From Proales similis (taxonomy: Eukaryota > Rotifera > Eurotatoria > Ploima > Proalidae): a stretch of DNA of 64,000 nt. The notes under the pieces are model-generated. The model was given only the letters and a program-made list of their open reading frames with translations, was not told the DNA's origin and did no database searches. Made by a program: the position numbers and the translations under genes. Shown here one piece after another: positions 21,053-32,202 of the stretch. How positions within the stretch are numbered: position 1 is the stretch's first letter; each line of letters begins with the position of its first letter. The stretch spans positions 1,860,001-1,924,000 of the forward strand of contig JAGVRJ010000005.1 in NCBI GenBank assembly GCA_019059635.1, read 5' to 3'.

Positions 21053-23881
21053 ATGGGCCATTCTTTCCTTCACAGTCTGATTTTTGCGACAGGTAAGCTT
21101 CTAGCTGGCTCAAGTAGCAAGGGGATGAATTTGTAGCCGTATCCAAGCGCTATTGTTTAGACAAAGCGGAGCAAGTCAATACTTGTTAGAAGAGCCTCGT
21201 AATACGAGTGTTATCCTCGGAGAACAGGCCATACTTCGTTGTTCAGTTAGCAACCAAATAGGCGAAGTTGTTTGGTGTAGAGACGGCTTTTGCACATTCG
21301 GACGCAACAGGAACACAATCGATCCGCGAATCAACATCATTGGCGATGAGAGGAAGGGTAATTGGATGATGAAAATAATATGAATTGCACGCTAATTGAA
21401 CAGCGATTGTTGAAAAATAGGCGAACATCACCTTCTAATTCACAATACAACGATTTATGACAACACCGAGTACCAGTGTCAGGTTACGGCTACTCGTATT
21501 TCGGAATCGCTCAAGAGCAAACCAATTCACCTGACTGTTCTTGGTAACAAAAATATACACGCCGAATTCAAATGAATTAAGCACGTTAATGCCAAATCTA
21601 ATTTAAGTAAAGCCGAGCTCGATAAAAATGACGTCCATGGACGACTCGGCAAATACGTACGCACGCCTCGTAACAAATGTCACATCTGTCATCCAGTGCG
21701 AGACTCAGAACTCAAATCCGCCTTGCGAGTTTGTTTGGCACGTGGGTAGAGCTGAGTTCTTGTTTACCTAACCACTGACGTACTAGTTTAACAAAAAAAA
21801 AACTCCGTTTCGCCTTTTCGTCTAGATTCTACGCGACTTGTTGTCAACGATGAAATTCTATCGATTAAGTCAAAGTTCGAGCAGCTGCCCTCAAGACTTT
21901 ATAAATCGACCGGGCAGCTCGTGATCAAGCCGAACAAAACTGAAAACTGGCAATCGAAAATTCTCAGCTGTGAGTGCCAGAGCAGTCTAGATGCAGGCAA
22001 GTATTTACGCGTCCGCGACTCAATGCCCATATCGATGAACTGTAAGTTAGATTTTCGGCTCTATCCCTCGCCGTTTACCTCCAGAAATAAACTATTACTT
22101 TTTATTGGCTGATTTAAGATGCGCCGATATTAAAAATTATAAAAAAGACGGACAACGATCTGATATCTGGCTCGTACGTTCAGTTCGAATGCGTTTCTGA
22201 CTCTGTGCCTCCAGTTTCTAATTACAAGTGAGCAACATTTAGTTCCTATGCTTTAAATCTGAACTGAGCGCATTCACAGTCAGCTAAATAAAGATGGTAC
22301 ATTGACGACGTTGTCCTGAGCGAAGGCGGTCTAGAGCGATTTTTGAACCTTAAAATCCAGCACAGCATGTACAACAAGCATCTGAAATGCGAAGCGAGAA
22401 ATGACGTGTCCACGCAGACGGCCTCCTACTTGATGGACGTCTCTTGTGAGTAATTCAGTGAGGAAACGTTCAAACAGATTTAAAGATGAAAGAGTCAAGA
22501 TGCGCCGAGATTTGTCAAAGAGCCGCCGTCTCATATGGTGGTCGCGCTGGGCGATCCGCTAAAACTAAACTGCAACGTCAATTCGAATCCGCCAGCATCC
22601 GTCAGCTGGACTCTCAATGATACGCTCATCTACAACTATCCCACGCTTCATATATTCTCGATGAAAACGCACAACTACGGCACATACAAGTGCACAGCTT
22701 CCCTGAGAGACTATGAACCGATAAGTTCGACCACCAAGGTGCTTCTTCCAGGTATTTCTCTTGTTACTTTGGCAATTAAGCAAACTAATTCGGTGACACA
22801 GGGCCGCCAATGGTTTCTGCTGAAAGTTTGCAGAGGCTTGAATTTGGTGTACGCGGTAGCTTGAGCTGCTTAATAGACCAAGAGCCAAAACCTCATGTAA
22901 ACTTCATTTATCGATGAGAAAAGTTCAATTTTAAGAAGAGTCAGAATATAGACAATCGAATGGTTCCGGCAAAATGAACGAATCGATTTCGATCACTCGT
23001 TTGAATACCGAATGGAAAACAAGGATATCGCTCGCCAGGGCACCAAAAGCATTCTGGTTATTCAAAAAGCGGGCGAGCAGGATTTTCAAAACTTCACATG
23101 TAAAGCCATCAATCAACACGGCTCGAGCCAAGCGTTTATCAAAATTGAATCGAGACGTAACCATAAATGCATTCTGTTTTCCATAGCCTAAAATTGAATT
23201 TCTTTCTCAATTGAAGCGACTCAAGTGAACAATGCTTTGTCTTTGACCGTCATATTCATATTTGTGTTTTTGACCAGCGGGGTCCTATCATTTTTTGGCT
23301 TCATGAAGTTTTTACCTGACAAAAAGCACGGTAAGAGCCAAATTAGCTGAGAGCTTAGCGTTTCACAGAACAAACCGACTAATTTAATCCCAAGACAAGC
23401 ACAAGAGCGGCCTCTATGGTCGCTATAGAGCCCGGCCGAGCCTGGTGGTCGGAGACCCAGCTGCTCGCTACAACTGGTACTGGCCTCAGCCATATATTGG
23501 CCAGCCCAATAATCTTGTGAGTATTATTCGGCACTAGTTCGAGTCGAATTTATTTCAATTTGCCTAAGGGCTCCAATTTTTCGATTGCGAATCAGGCTGC
23601 TCCGTTTGTACGAAGCTACTCTTCTCAGCTTATTCACTCGAGGAGTAACTCGCGACTCAATCTTGATCTGCAAAACTTGTACAGTGAGCAAGAGTACAAT
23701 TTGGCTCCAAATCATCTTCATAGTTCAATGCCAAATCTTGTATTCAACGGTAACTTGATTCAATCGCAAGCAACAAACTTTTGTTGTTGTTTAGTTGGCC
23801 TTTTTAAAAATTTCAGACCATCTCGGAGGCTACGGCACCGGAGCAATTTACGATGAACTCAGATTCCAGTCTGAGGTCTAG
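21053..23881 (+). CDS. Kirre/Roughest/Neph-type immunoglobulin-superfamily adhesion receptor
   Basis: Predicted 673 residues, exons 21053-21092, 21148-21357, 21421-21543, 21608-21745, 21826-22041, 22119-22227, 22294-22445, 22500-22751, 22802-22896, 22952-23156, 23217-23330, 23395-23516, 23569-23749 and 23817-23881. Signal peptide, five Ig domains, one transmembrane helix (LTVIFIFVFLTSGVLSFFGF), and a cytoplasmic tail of about 110 residues. Ig1 shows the family pattern: LEEP...VILGEQAILRCSV..., INIIGDERKG, NTEYQCQV, then LTVLVKP. The Ig2-Ig3 and Ig3-Ig4 joins both have a YAP turn. The tail ends QSEV, a class I PDZ ligand, comparable in role to the THV end of vertebrate Neph1. The family mediates cell recognition (myoblast fusion, synapse targeting, filtration slits). 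AATAAA near 23990. Confidence 0.9.
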
Positions 23882-24568
23882 ATAAAAATCAAGCCTGTCA
23901 AATGGCTCGTCTCATTTTTTGTTTAATTAACATTTCAGCCTCATTGTCCGTAAAATGAAGAAGTAGACAAGCGTCTAATGATTAGTCCAAATAAAGAAGA
24001 AACTAAAATCTGCGCTTTATTCATCCAGATTCTCGTCCCCTTCTCTTGCACAAACATACTCGTACAAACGCGAATTGAGTTGACGCATTGCTCTTTCAGT
24101 TTGCTTCATATTGTTTTTTCTGTCTGCTATAACGGCTGCAGTTGTCCTTTAGGAAAAATGTGGCCCGAGCCCCGAGCCATAGATAATTAGATGGGTACAC
24201 GGCGCGTAAAAATTCAAGAAACCAAGTGCCCTTAACTCACAACAAGCGAATTATGCAAATTGGGCACTTATTGAATAAAGGCCGATCGAAATAGACAGAG
24301 TTGCCAAATATCGCCGTTTTTTTCTCTTTTTGCAGATACCAAACCAAGAATAAAAAAGTATCTCATTGCAGTGGCTCTTTTTTCTCCCCCTTTCCTTTCT
24401 ATGTATTCTTCCAAAGAATTCTCTCAAAGCAAAAGAGCTATTTGCCGAGAGAGCTATTCAAACCGACTACTATTGAGAGCTTTTTTTGTTGACCAAGTGC
24501 ATAAAAGCGCAAGCAAAGAGAACGTGGAAATGAGAGAGAAAGAAAGAGATTGGAGGCCAGGACAGAGT

Positions 24569-24589
24569 GAGAGAGAGAGAGAGAGAGAG
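24569..24589 (+). repeat. (GA)n microsatellite
   Basis: About ten uninterrupted GA dinucleotides with shorter GAGA patches on the 5' side, in intergenic sequence. Confidence 0.9.
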
Positions 24590-25864
24590 TGAAGATAGCG
24601 TCACCTTATGTAAAAGAGCGCATTTAAAGGCGTTGAAATGAATTCATTTACAAATTGAGGTCAACAAAACTTAAACCTTTGCATTCAGACGTTAGCGTTT
24701 AGTTCAAGGTGTTTAAAAGCCATCGTTAATTTTGCATGCTTTCATAATCTGAGAGCGCTCTTGTTTAACTCAACGAGCATTCAAGGTGAGGCCGATTGGA
24801 TTTCCATTCGAGCTTTGGCCGGCTTATTTATGAGCTCGTCGCATTATTCATTAGTCAGAGATTACTTTCTTCTATTTAAGAGTTTTGTAATTTTACTTGA
24901 ACGATTGCGTTCGGTTGTGCAGGGAGTAAATCGAATTTGAAGCGCGGAAGAGGCTTCATGTTTTTCGAAACTTTTGCCGGCAACTGATAGAAAGCAGAAT
25001 ATTTACGATGGCTTGGGGGCTGCAAATCATAATCCAATAAGTAGCAGCTAATGAATTTTCGAAGCCAACAACTTGCTCATGCGGGACTCTTTATTTTTAG
25101 GAGCCGACTCGACTGGGATTAGAATTTATACAAATGAGCAGTCGCAGGCAGTTCCGATTTAATTTTGCCGCGTCAATATGGACAATCGCTCTCACAATTA
25201 ATTTACTGCCTCTGTTCGTCTGACACAACGCTCCTATTTGCATATGTGTTTGCCTACGCCCAGTGGAGCGTTTGCATTAGTACAGGAAATAGGAATTTCT
25301 CGGTTTATTAATTAGAAGATTGAAAGGCATGACGCAAGTGATTCTCGATTGACTTTTCTTGGATGACCTAAATATTTGACAGCACTCGTGCGCCACTCGG
25401 GAGCTGCTTGCAGGCATGACCTGAGTTGTCTCTCACTTGCACAAGCAATCCGGTCTCGTCTGACAGACAGTCAGAGGGCGGCAAAGGGCACAAACTCAAA
25501 CAGTCACTCTGTTGAGCTTTTGCTTTTCATGATCACCATCGTTTTCAAATTTTCTCTCAGCCATCCAATTATTATTATAATTAAATACATCACATTCCAC
25601 ATCGTGCAAGTCCATAAATAAGGTCCAATTGATTATTTCGCTTGCTCGGATTGAGACAGCATAGACAATGGAGATGGCCATCGCACACTATTTGCAATGT
25701 ATCTCAATTAATTCTATTTAGAGCAAGCATCATTAACATTAATCCCCAAACCTCCGAAACCTAGCCTACTTAAAACATTGGTCAACAGAGGAAAGCTTGA
25801 TAAAGGCGATGGCTACAAAATGTGCGCCACGCAAATGCATATGTGGCTGTGGCGATGATGGTAG

Positions 25865-25880
25865 TGTGTGTGTGTGTGTG
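25865..25880 (+). repeat. (TG)n microsatellite
   Basis: Eight TG units, 200 bases upstream of the PPP1R14-like start codon. Confidence 0.85.
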
Positions 25881-26084
25881 GGCATAAGGCTTCCCCTAAG
25901 TCGTTGCTCTGCTCGATTCGTGTGCATAAGTAAATAAGTTGCTTATTTTCTAGATAGACTACATATTTTTCCATTCATTCGTCTAATTGAAGCGTCCATT
26001 AAGCGACCGAAGCCCGTCTTTTCGCCATTCAATCTGAATATCTAATTTAGAACTCTTTAGACACACACAATTCCTATTTGTTTC

Positions 26085-26844
26085 ATGCATGACCGAGTCA
26101 AAATGTTGAGAGAGTCTAAGTATAGTGTTAAATGCGGCGTTCAAACGGCATCTAATCCAGCCGGCACACCGAGCTCTGCTAAAACTGTGAACTCATTCTG
26201 CGTCGGCATGAACAATAGCACAAATAGCAGCTGCAGCAGTATTAGCGACGACTATGCCACAAACGCTTCGTTCGCATGTCGTTCGTCTGCAAAGGGCAGT
26301 ATACAACCAACAGCGTCCAACGGATCAAACGTCAAGTTTTCCGGTTTTCTCAACGAAAAAGTTGACGAACGCGAAAAGTATCTAACGGCCAAATATCCCA
26401 ACCATCAGATGGCTCTCATAAAAAAACGCCTCAAAGTCGAGTTTTGGATTGACGAGCAACTCAAGCATCTTTACAGCTTGAACGTAGGTTTTCTCCCAAA
26501 TCGCAAAGTTTTCCGCATGACTCTCTAAAAAATTTGGCGTTTTAAAGGACGAGGAAAAGGATGATTATGAAATTTGCGCTGACGACCTGGTCGACACTTT
26601 ACTCGACATGGACACGGACCAGGAAAGAGAGCTGCACATTCTGGTAAGGCAAACACAAGTCGCATTCTCGGACACAAACGCACCTTTCCTCTGTTTTGCT
26701 TAGAGTCAACTTGTAAATGTGAAGAAATCAAAAGCCGACACGATGGTGAGTAATCATCCAATTTTGCTTCTGATTCCCATCTTACTCAAGCTCAATTTTC
26801 AGGAGTTTGTCAATCAGCTGCTGGTTAAGCTTCGCATGTTATAA
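26085..26844 (+). CDS. Protein phosphatase 1 regulatory inhibitor, PPP1R14 (CPI-17/PHI-1) family
   Basis: Predicted 192 residues, exons 26085-26483, 26548-26643, 26704-26745 and 26803-26844. The N-terminal 85 residues are Ser/Asn/Thr-rich. The conserved inhibitory domain reads YLTAKYPNHQMALIKKRL then VEFWIDEQLKHLYSL, matching the family's VTVKYDRxELQRRLxVExWIDxxLxELY. The Thr in LTAKY aligns with the phospho-Thr38 of CPI-17 that switches on inhibition of myosin phosphatase. The acidic helix (DDLVDTLLDMDTDQER) and the C-terminal helix (FVNQLLVKLRML) follow in the usual order. Phosphorylation by a PKC- or ROCK-like kinase is inferred from the family. A second in-frame ATG six codons in could also start the protein. 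Confidence 0.88.
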
Positions 26845-27344
26845 AATCAAGACCAGTTTGCTTTCATTCTAGTTTGCTTTTATTTTCTTGTTCGCTCCGA
26901 ACAAACCTTTCTTCTGGTTTGGCTTTGTCGTTTACGCATCAATGTCTCAATCGAACAATCAACAAATAATAATAATAATGACGAGAATCTCAAACGCATT
27001 TAAGAAAATGAGAAAAGCTCGCTTTCCTCTTGTTTTTCATTTTTCCGAGTTAAAAAATGTTTACTTTTGGTTCCTGATTTATGTCTTTCGAGTAAATAAA
27101 TTGGATCGCTCTAAATCCAAACGCTCATTCATAATGCTTTTCTTCTTGTTTAACTCTGATTGGCATCAAGGCTCAAATCGATGAAATAGTCTTTCTTTCA
27201 GCCACCGTGCAACCTTATTGATTTCTAATAATTGCAGACAGAGTGAGAATGAAATTTATTTATTTAAAAAAAAATAGACGCGATTGCTTCACTCGCGCTC
27301 TCTGGTTGGTTAAACTGTTGGCACTTCAAATGAAATGCATCTGC
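26845..27344. other. Convergent intergenic stretch
   Basis: About 500 bases between PPP1R14-like and the alpha-crystallin gene. Minus-strand AATAAATAAA near 27250-27262 can end the latter. A 98-codon plus frame here is A/T-driven and was not accepted. Confidence 0.5.
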
Positions 27345-28388
27345 TTAACGCTTTATTGGAAATTGAACCTTCAGAACGTTTTGTACGCGATTGTCGACAT
27401 ATTTGCAAAAATGGTCCACACTCATTCCGTCAGTGTCTACCCAATCAGGAAGTAAATACTTGCGCGCGAGGCTTTTGTTGATTTTCTCCGGCGATTTTCC
27501 TACTCTTATGAGTAAAATCTTTTGACTACTCTCGTCCACGTAGGCGTCTATGAACTCAAACTTGAACTCAAATAGATTGAAAGTGAGCTCCAAGTACTTG
27601 TCACAATGATCCTCGACTCTGTATTCGTTCGTGTTTAGGCGAACGTTACTCCGCATTATTTCACTGCGTTTAGAATGGCCGCGGGCGAACTGGCCTCGTT
27701 GCTGTGGTCGTGGAATTTCGATTGTAAGCAAGCCTGAGTTCTCATCGAAGCGATTCCTAATCTCAAACACCTCAACGCCCGAAGGCAAATTGATGTCATG
27801 TTTGAAGCGATGTTGGTTTACTAGTCCGTTGGAATCAATCACTTCTTTGGTGGCGCTTATCTCCAGCACACTCTCGTCCTTGACCATAATTGCTACGTTT
27901 TTGGAATCGTAGCCGGCCAAATCAAATCGGTACACAAAAGTGTTTCCTTTCTCTTCGCAGCTATAGTGATTCAGCGATCTAGAAGATCGAGCCCTTCTCA
28001 GCGATGTTTTCTCAGAGACCTCCGATCGGAACGATTCTCTTGACCTCGATCTGAAAGAGCCCGTTTCATTCAGAACTGTCGCTTGAATGGTGAGCACATT
28101 GAAGCGCTCGCTCGTTTGTTCCAGATGGCATCTAACCGAATCTGGCAGCACGTTTTCTGGCAGACGAACACTTTTACGAAAGCGGCTTGACACGGAGCCG
28201 TCTGCTGTGAGGTTTTGCGCCTCGATCACAATCTCTCGGCCTTTGAGACGAACAGAAAAGTTCTCCGGCTCAAATTTATCCACGTGGACTTGACATTTGT
28301 AAGTGAATTGCACTCCGTCGCCGCTCATCTTGACTGATTCGTCGCACCCATTTCGGGGCAAAATATAGTCGTAGTACTTGCTCCTCAT
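27345..28388 (-). CDS. Intronless small-heat-shock-type protein with two or three alpha-crystallin domains
   Basis: 347 residues in a single open exon. Residues about 23-105 form an alpha-crystallin-like unit (YKCQVHVDKFEPENFSVRLKG, then ...RFRKSVRLPENVLPDSV). A basic Ser/Arg-rich linker follows (SRSRESFRSE). Residues about 143-228 form a second unit (FVYRFDLAGYDSKNVAIMVKD, HRFKHDINLPSGV, GLLTIEIPRP). A third, weaker unit is at about 255-345 (YLELTFNLFEF, YVDESSQKILLIRVG, SLARKYLLPDWVDTDGM, VLKVQFPI). The family holds unfolding proteins in soluble form. Most members have one domain and flatworm types have two. No IXI/V anchor motif is obvious at the C-terminus. Absence of introns is typical of stress-induced genes. 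Confidence 0.85.
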   Translation of the reverse strand: MRSKYYDYILPRNGCDESVKMSGDGVQFTYKCQVHVDKFEPENFSVRLKGREIVIEAQNLTADGSVSSRFRKSVRLPENVLPDSVRCHLEQTSERFNVLTIQATVLNETGSFRSRSRESFRSEVSEKTSLRRARSSRSLNHYSCEEKGNTFVYRFDLAGYDSKNVAIMVKDESVLEISATKEVIDSNGLVNQHRFKHDINLPSGVEVFEIRNRFDENSGLLTIEIPRPQQRGQFARGHSKRSEIMRSNVRLNTNEYRVEDHCDKYLELTFNLFEFKFEFIDAYVDESSQKILLIRVGKSPEKINKSLARKYLLPDWVDTDGMSVDHFCKYVDNRVQNVLKVQFPIKR

Positions 28389-29565
28389 TTCACCTGGTTA
28401 AATCATCATCGCGGCCAAGCCCAGTAGAGCGTCTAATCTTAAAAGCCGTTTCAAACCTTGTCAGTTAAAGTATGCCACACGCAGTTAGAGCAGAGATCAA
28501 GTTACAAACAGAGCTGTCTCTGTCAAAGTCGAAATAATTTATCGAAACCAACCTGTGGAGCTACATTTCCATTTGAATGGCTCACACACACCCAGCAAAT
28601 AGCAATGACATGATTTAGACAACAAGCACACACACACAAACACGCACACGTACAACTGCATACTCACGCGCTAGTAAGCAACGAAATTTGCCTTTAATTC
28701 AATGCAAAAAGCTAATCTTTTCATTAATGAACTCGGTGGCAAGGCACGCAGCACCCAAGTCAGGAAAGCTCTTATGCAATCGCACCTCGAAATCGTTGCG
28801 AACGAGTGAGGGAGTGGGCTTTTCTCTTTTTTATTTTAACATGCATTCATTAGTCGATTAAAGCCCCTGAATGCGAGTGAGTAAATAATTAAGTCGAGTA
28901 CAGAAATCAATTCGGTAAACAACAAAGCACCGGTGAATCTGTTCTCTTTCAACTTGACTTTGTTTTATTCATTCAGTTCTTACAAACAGTCGCTGCTGTT
29001 CACAAGCTAAATATCTTGCTGCTCTAACTGCACATGAGCTCCATGTTTATGTTAGTGCCGGAGACTCGTTTGAATTTACGTGAATTACAAAGCAATAAAC
29101 AACTAGCGAGCGAGAGAGAAAACAAGAAAATTGTTTATTTCAGCCTCAACAATACTCGTCACCGTTTCGACTCGGCAACAACTTTTTTCGGCACAAATTA
29201 GCCAAATGACGAACAGAAAACTCGTAGAGATGAAACACAAGTGAAATAAAAGTCCAAGCTCTTTAGCCTCTTGTTGGGTGTTGATTTATATGATGCTTTC
29301 TCAAGCTTCTCTGTGCTGGGGCTTCTTGCCTTGATTTCTTACCTTGTTAGTTAAGTAGGGAAAAAAGCGCGAAAATCCTGAGAGGGCCAACGAGTGCAAA
29401 ATTGAGACCTCAATTGACCGCCGCGTCAAGAATGTTCGGACACGAGCAATGTCCATTTGTTCGGTTGCTATGGTTCTCCTCCTGTCTCCCTCTCTCGTTC
29501 ACATACAAATCCATTTTTCTCGGTTAATGCGCATTTGAATATCGTAATATTCTCTATGAATTGTA
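28389..29565. other. Divergent upstream region (alpha-crystallin gene / SDCCAG8-like gene)
   Basis: About 1.2 kb. A CA-rich patch lies at 28625-28655. I did not find a clear tandem GAAnnTTC heat-shock element. No open frame with family similarity. Confidence 0.4.
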
Positions 29566-32202
29566 ATGGCATCTAATAATCAACAGAACTCAAGTAGGCC
29601 CTTGTCAAATGATGTTGTGAAATGTTCTTTCAAAAATAAACATTTTTGAATAAATCAGGCAGAGAGACGAATGCGGATCGCTTGAGAGCTCTATTGAACT
29701 TGTCGCCCGGCGCGGATGTGCTCGATCAGCTCAAACTTAGACACAAGGTAATTTCAAACGCTGATTCGAGGTCAATCGTTGCTCTGTTGATTGAACGTCC
29801 GAGTCTAATTTGTTTAGTTTGATGAAACGCCCGAAATCGATGACTTGATTCGACTTATTCAATCGGTGGAAAGCGTCAATCAGCAGCTTTTGGCCGAAAA
29901 TGTTTTCATTAAGAACGAGCTGGCGGCGGCTCGTGAAGGCATAATTGGCCTTGTAGACGAGAACGATAAGCTTATTCGAGAGCTGAAAAACGCTACAGTT
30001 CAGGAGATACTCACCGAGTTCGTCGACGGCACTAATCGCTTTTCAGACGAGGAGACCGGAATGAGCGAAATTCTTAAAACCAAAGAGTAAGTCCGAATAG
30101 GTCGAATCTATCTTTTCAAAATGTTCAATTGTGCTATTGTTTTTCAAGAGAAGAACTTCGACAAAGTCATGTGCTGATCAACGAGTTGAAAAGCAAACTG
30201 GACCAGGAGCTAAATAAAAAGCATACGGGCAGCTCTACAGTTGAAATTTTAAACTCGAATCCTGCGCAAGACGAAATTCTTTTGGCCAAGTTCGACCAAC
30301 TGAAAGGAGCAAATGAACAGTTGTTGAAGAGCAACACATATCTAAAGCGAAAATCGGATGATAATGAACGCCAGTTAGAAGAGCTGATGGCGCAAATAAA
30401 AAAGAACGTTGATCTGGTGAAACATTTAGAATCTGAACGAGACAACGTAAGAAGCGTAAAAAGAGCTCATGTGTTGAAAAATCATGTTGAATTCATGCTT
30501 GAAACGTCAAAAAGGCTTTGGAACAAGCGCGACAAGCACAAGCAGACAAGCTCAAGTCAGAAGAGCGCATAAAAGAAATGATGTTCGACTTGAGTCGAAA
30601 AATAGAGGCTGAGAAGGAAGAAGTGGTTCGCGAGATGAAACAAGAAACGAAGGCAACTCTTGAACAAGTAGGTCACCTTGGACACCTGGACCTATTCTCA
30701 AGCAGCTTTTAATTCTGTTGCTGTGGTTTTGAAAGAACCAAGAGCTGGAGGAGCGTGTTCACAAGGCAGAGAGCTTGATCGACCGTCTCACTCGAGATAA
30801 AGTAACACTGACCAGCGAGCTTGAGAGCTACAAATCAAAATGCAACTCAATCGATCTGAACGCTCATCAAGTGAGCATCCTGTTTTAAAAATCACATTAA
30901 GCATTCAGCTGAGAATTTATTTAGATCGCCGAGAGCTTCAAGAAAAAGTATTCGGACGTGCTGAGAGAAAGAGATGTGCTACTATTGGAAATGAAGCGAG
31001 TTCGCCATGACTACGATCTGTATGTGCAGCAGAATGATCAGGTTTGCTTGATTGCTGTCTGTAAAGTTCAGCTCTTACTCTCAAGTTTAAATGAAGGACA
31101 AGTTTTGTCTGAGAGACGAGCTCAACTCGACCAAGAATCGTTTGCTAAATTTAGAAAATGAATACTTTGAATCGAAAGAAAACTGCATCAAACTGAATGA
31201 GGAATTAAACTCGCTGCAGACGGAAGTAAGACCTTGACCAAATTGGATGAATTTTAGGCCTTTGTTGTTTCCCTTCTTTCTTTTTAGTTTAAACCTTTTA
31301 TTTCTGTATTTGAATTAAATTAAAATTTATTGACAGCTCAGCGGAGTTAAGCACGCCAAGCAAAGCGTAGAAAAGTCAAGGGATGAAAAGATGATCGAAT
31401 TGCAAGCATTCGCGCACAAAAGAGAGAGAGATTTAATCGAGCAAATAGAAACAATTCAAGCGCACTATTGTAGGCTAAAGTAGAAATCAGTTAGAGTCAA
31501 GGAGAACGCTAAAATAGATTTCGGACAGGCTTGACAGTCAAGGAACTCGAAGAGCTTGTCGAGTCTCAGAATAAGCTTATAGGCAAGCTCAAAGGCGAGT
31601 GCAAGCTTCTTAACGATCAGCTTGAAACGCTCGGCCTCAAATACAAGTGATATTTCCAGACATTAATTCAAGCCGGTCGTTCCTAATCAATAAATGAAAT
31701 CTAGGAAGGAAACTGAGCACTTGAGCAATCAGCGTAGAGAGCTATCGATCAGACTGGACAAGTACGTTGATCGAGTGACAAAGCTCGAAGAAGACGAAAG
31801 CAGACACAACGAACTTCACGAACGAATGAAGCAGCGTCTGAAAGAGATGACACTCCAGTCAGAGCAGGATAAGGAGCTTGTGAGCAAACAGTTTTACTCG
31901 ATTTATTCTAATTACTTTTGCTATCATCATTTTCTTTCCTATGCTGATTTACAATTTAATTCGCCGTTCTAACTTTTATTTCGCATAAAAAGCTCAAACA
32001 GGCAGAGTCAAACGACGCATTGATGCGAAGTGCCAATCTAAAGCTGATGAGCGAACTCGATACCCTTAAAAAGCAGTTGGCCATGTACATTCAGCCATCA
32101 AAAATGCGTCTTAACGAGCCAGTGTTGCATTCTAATGCAGATTTGCTAAATAGCTTTCGTTCCAGTGTGGATGCTAGCGCCCGATATTTGCATACAAAAT
32201 GA
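29566..32202 (+). CDS. SDCCAG8-like centrosomal coiled-coil protein
   Basis: Predicted 617 residues, 12 exons: 29566-29593, 29659-29747, 29818-30086, 30149-30446, 30515-30667, 30736-30870, 30925-31041, 31097-31225, 31337-31469, 31529-31646, 31705-31879 and 31993-32202. Almost wholly coiled coil after residue 50. The C-terminal part follows human SDCCAG8 in order: ESQNKLIGKLKGECKLLNDQL matches TSQNTFLTKLKEECCTLAKKL and NELHERMKQRLKEM matches VHETMKQRLRQL. SDCCAG8 sits at distal appendages and the pericentriolar region, and its loss causes nephronophthisis and Bardet-Biedl syndrome. The human protein is about 100 residues longer. The short first exon (MASNNQQNS) was chosen because it joins in phase. 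AATAAA at about 32435. Confidence 0.78.

Larger units (their letters stand above)
23882..26084. other. Gene-poor stretch upstream of PPP1R14-like gene
   Basis: About 2.2 kb. Contains a (GA)n tract at 24569-24589, a (TG)n tract at 25865-25880 and T-rich blocks. No open frame with family similarity. The 73- and 81-codon frames here are low-complexity. Confidence 0.45.
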
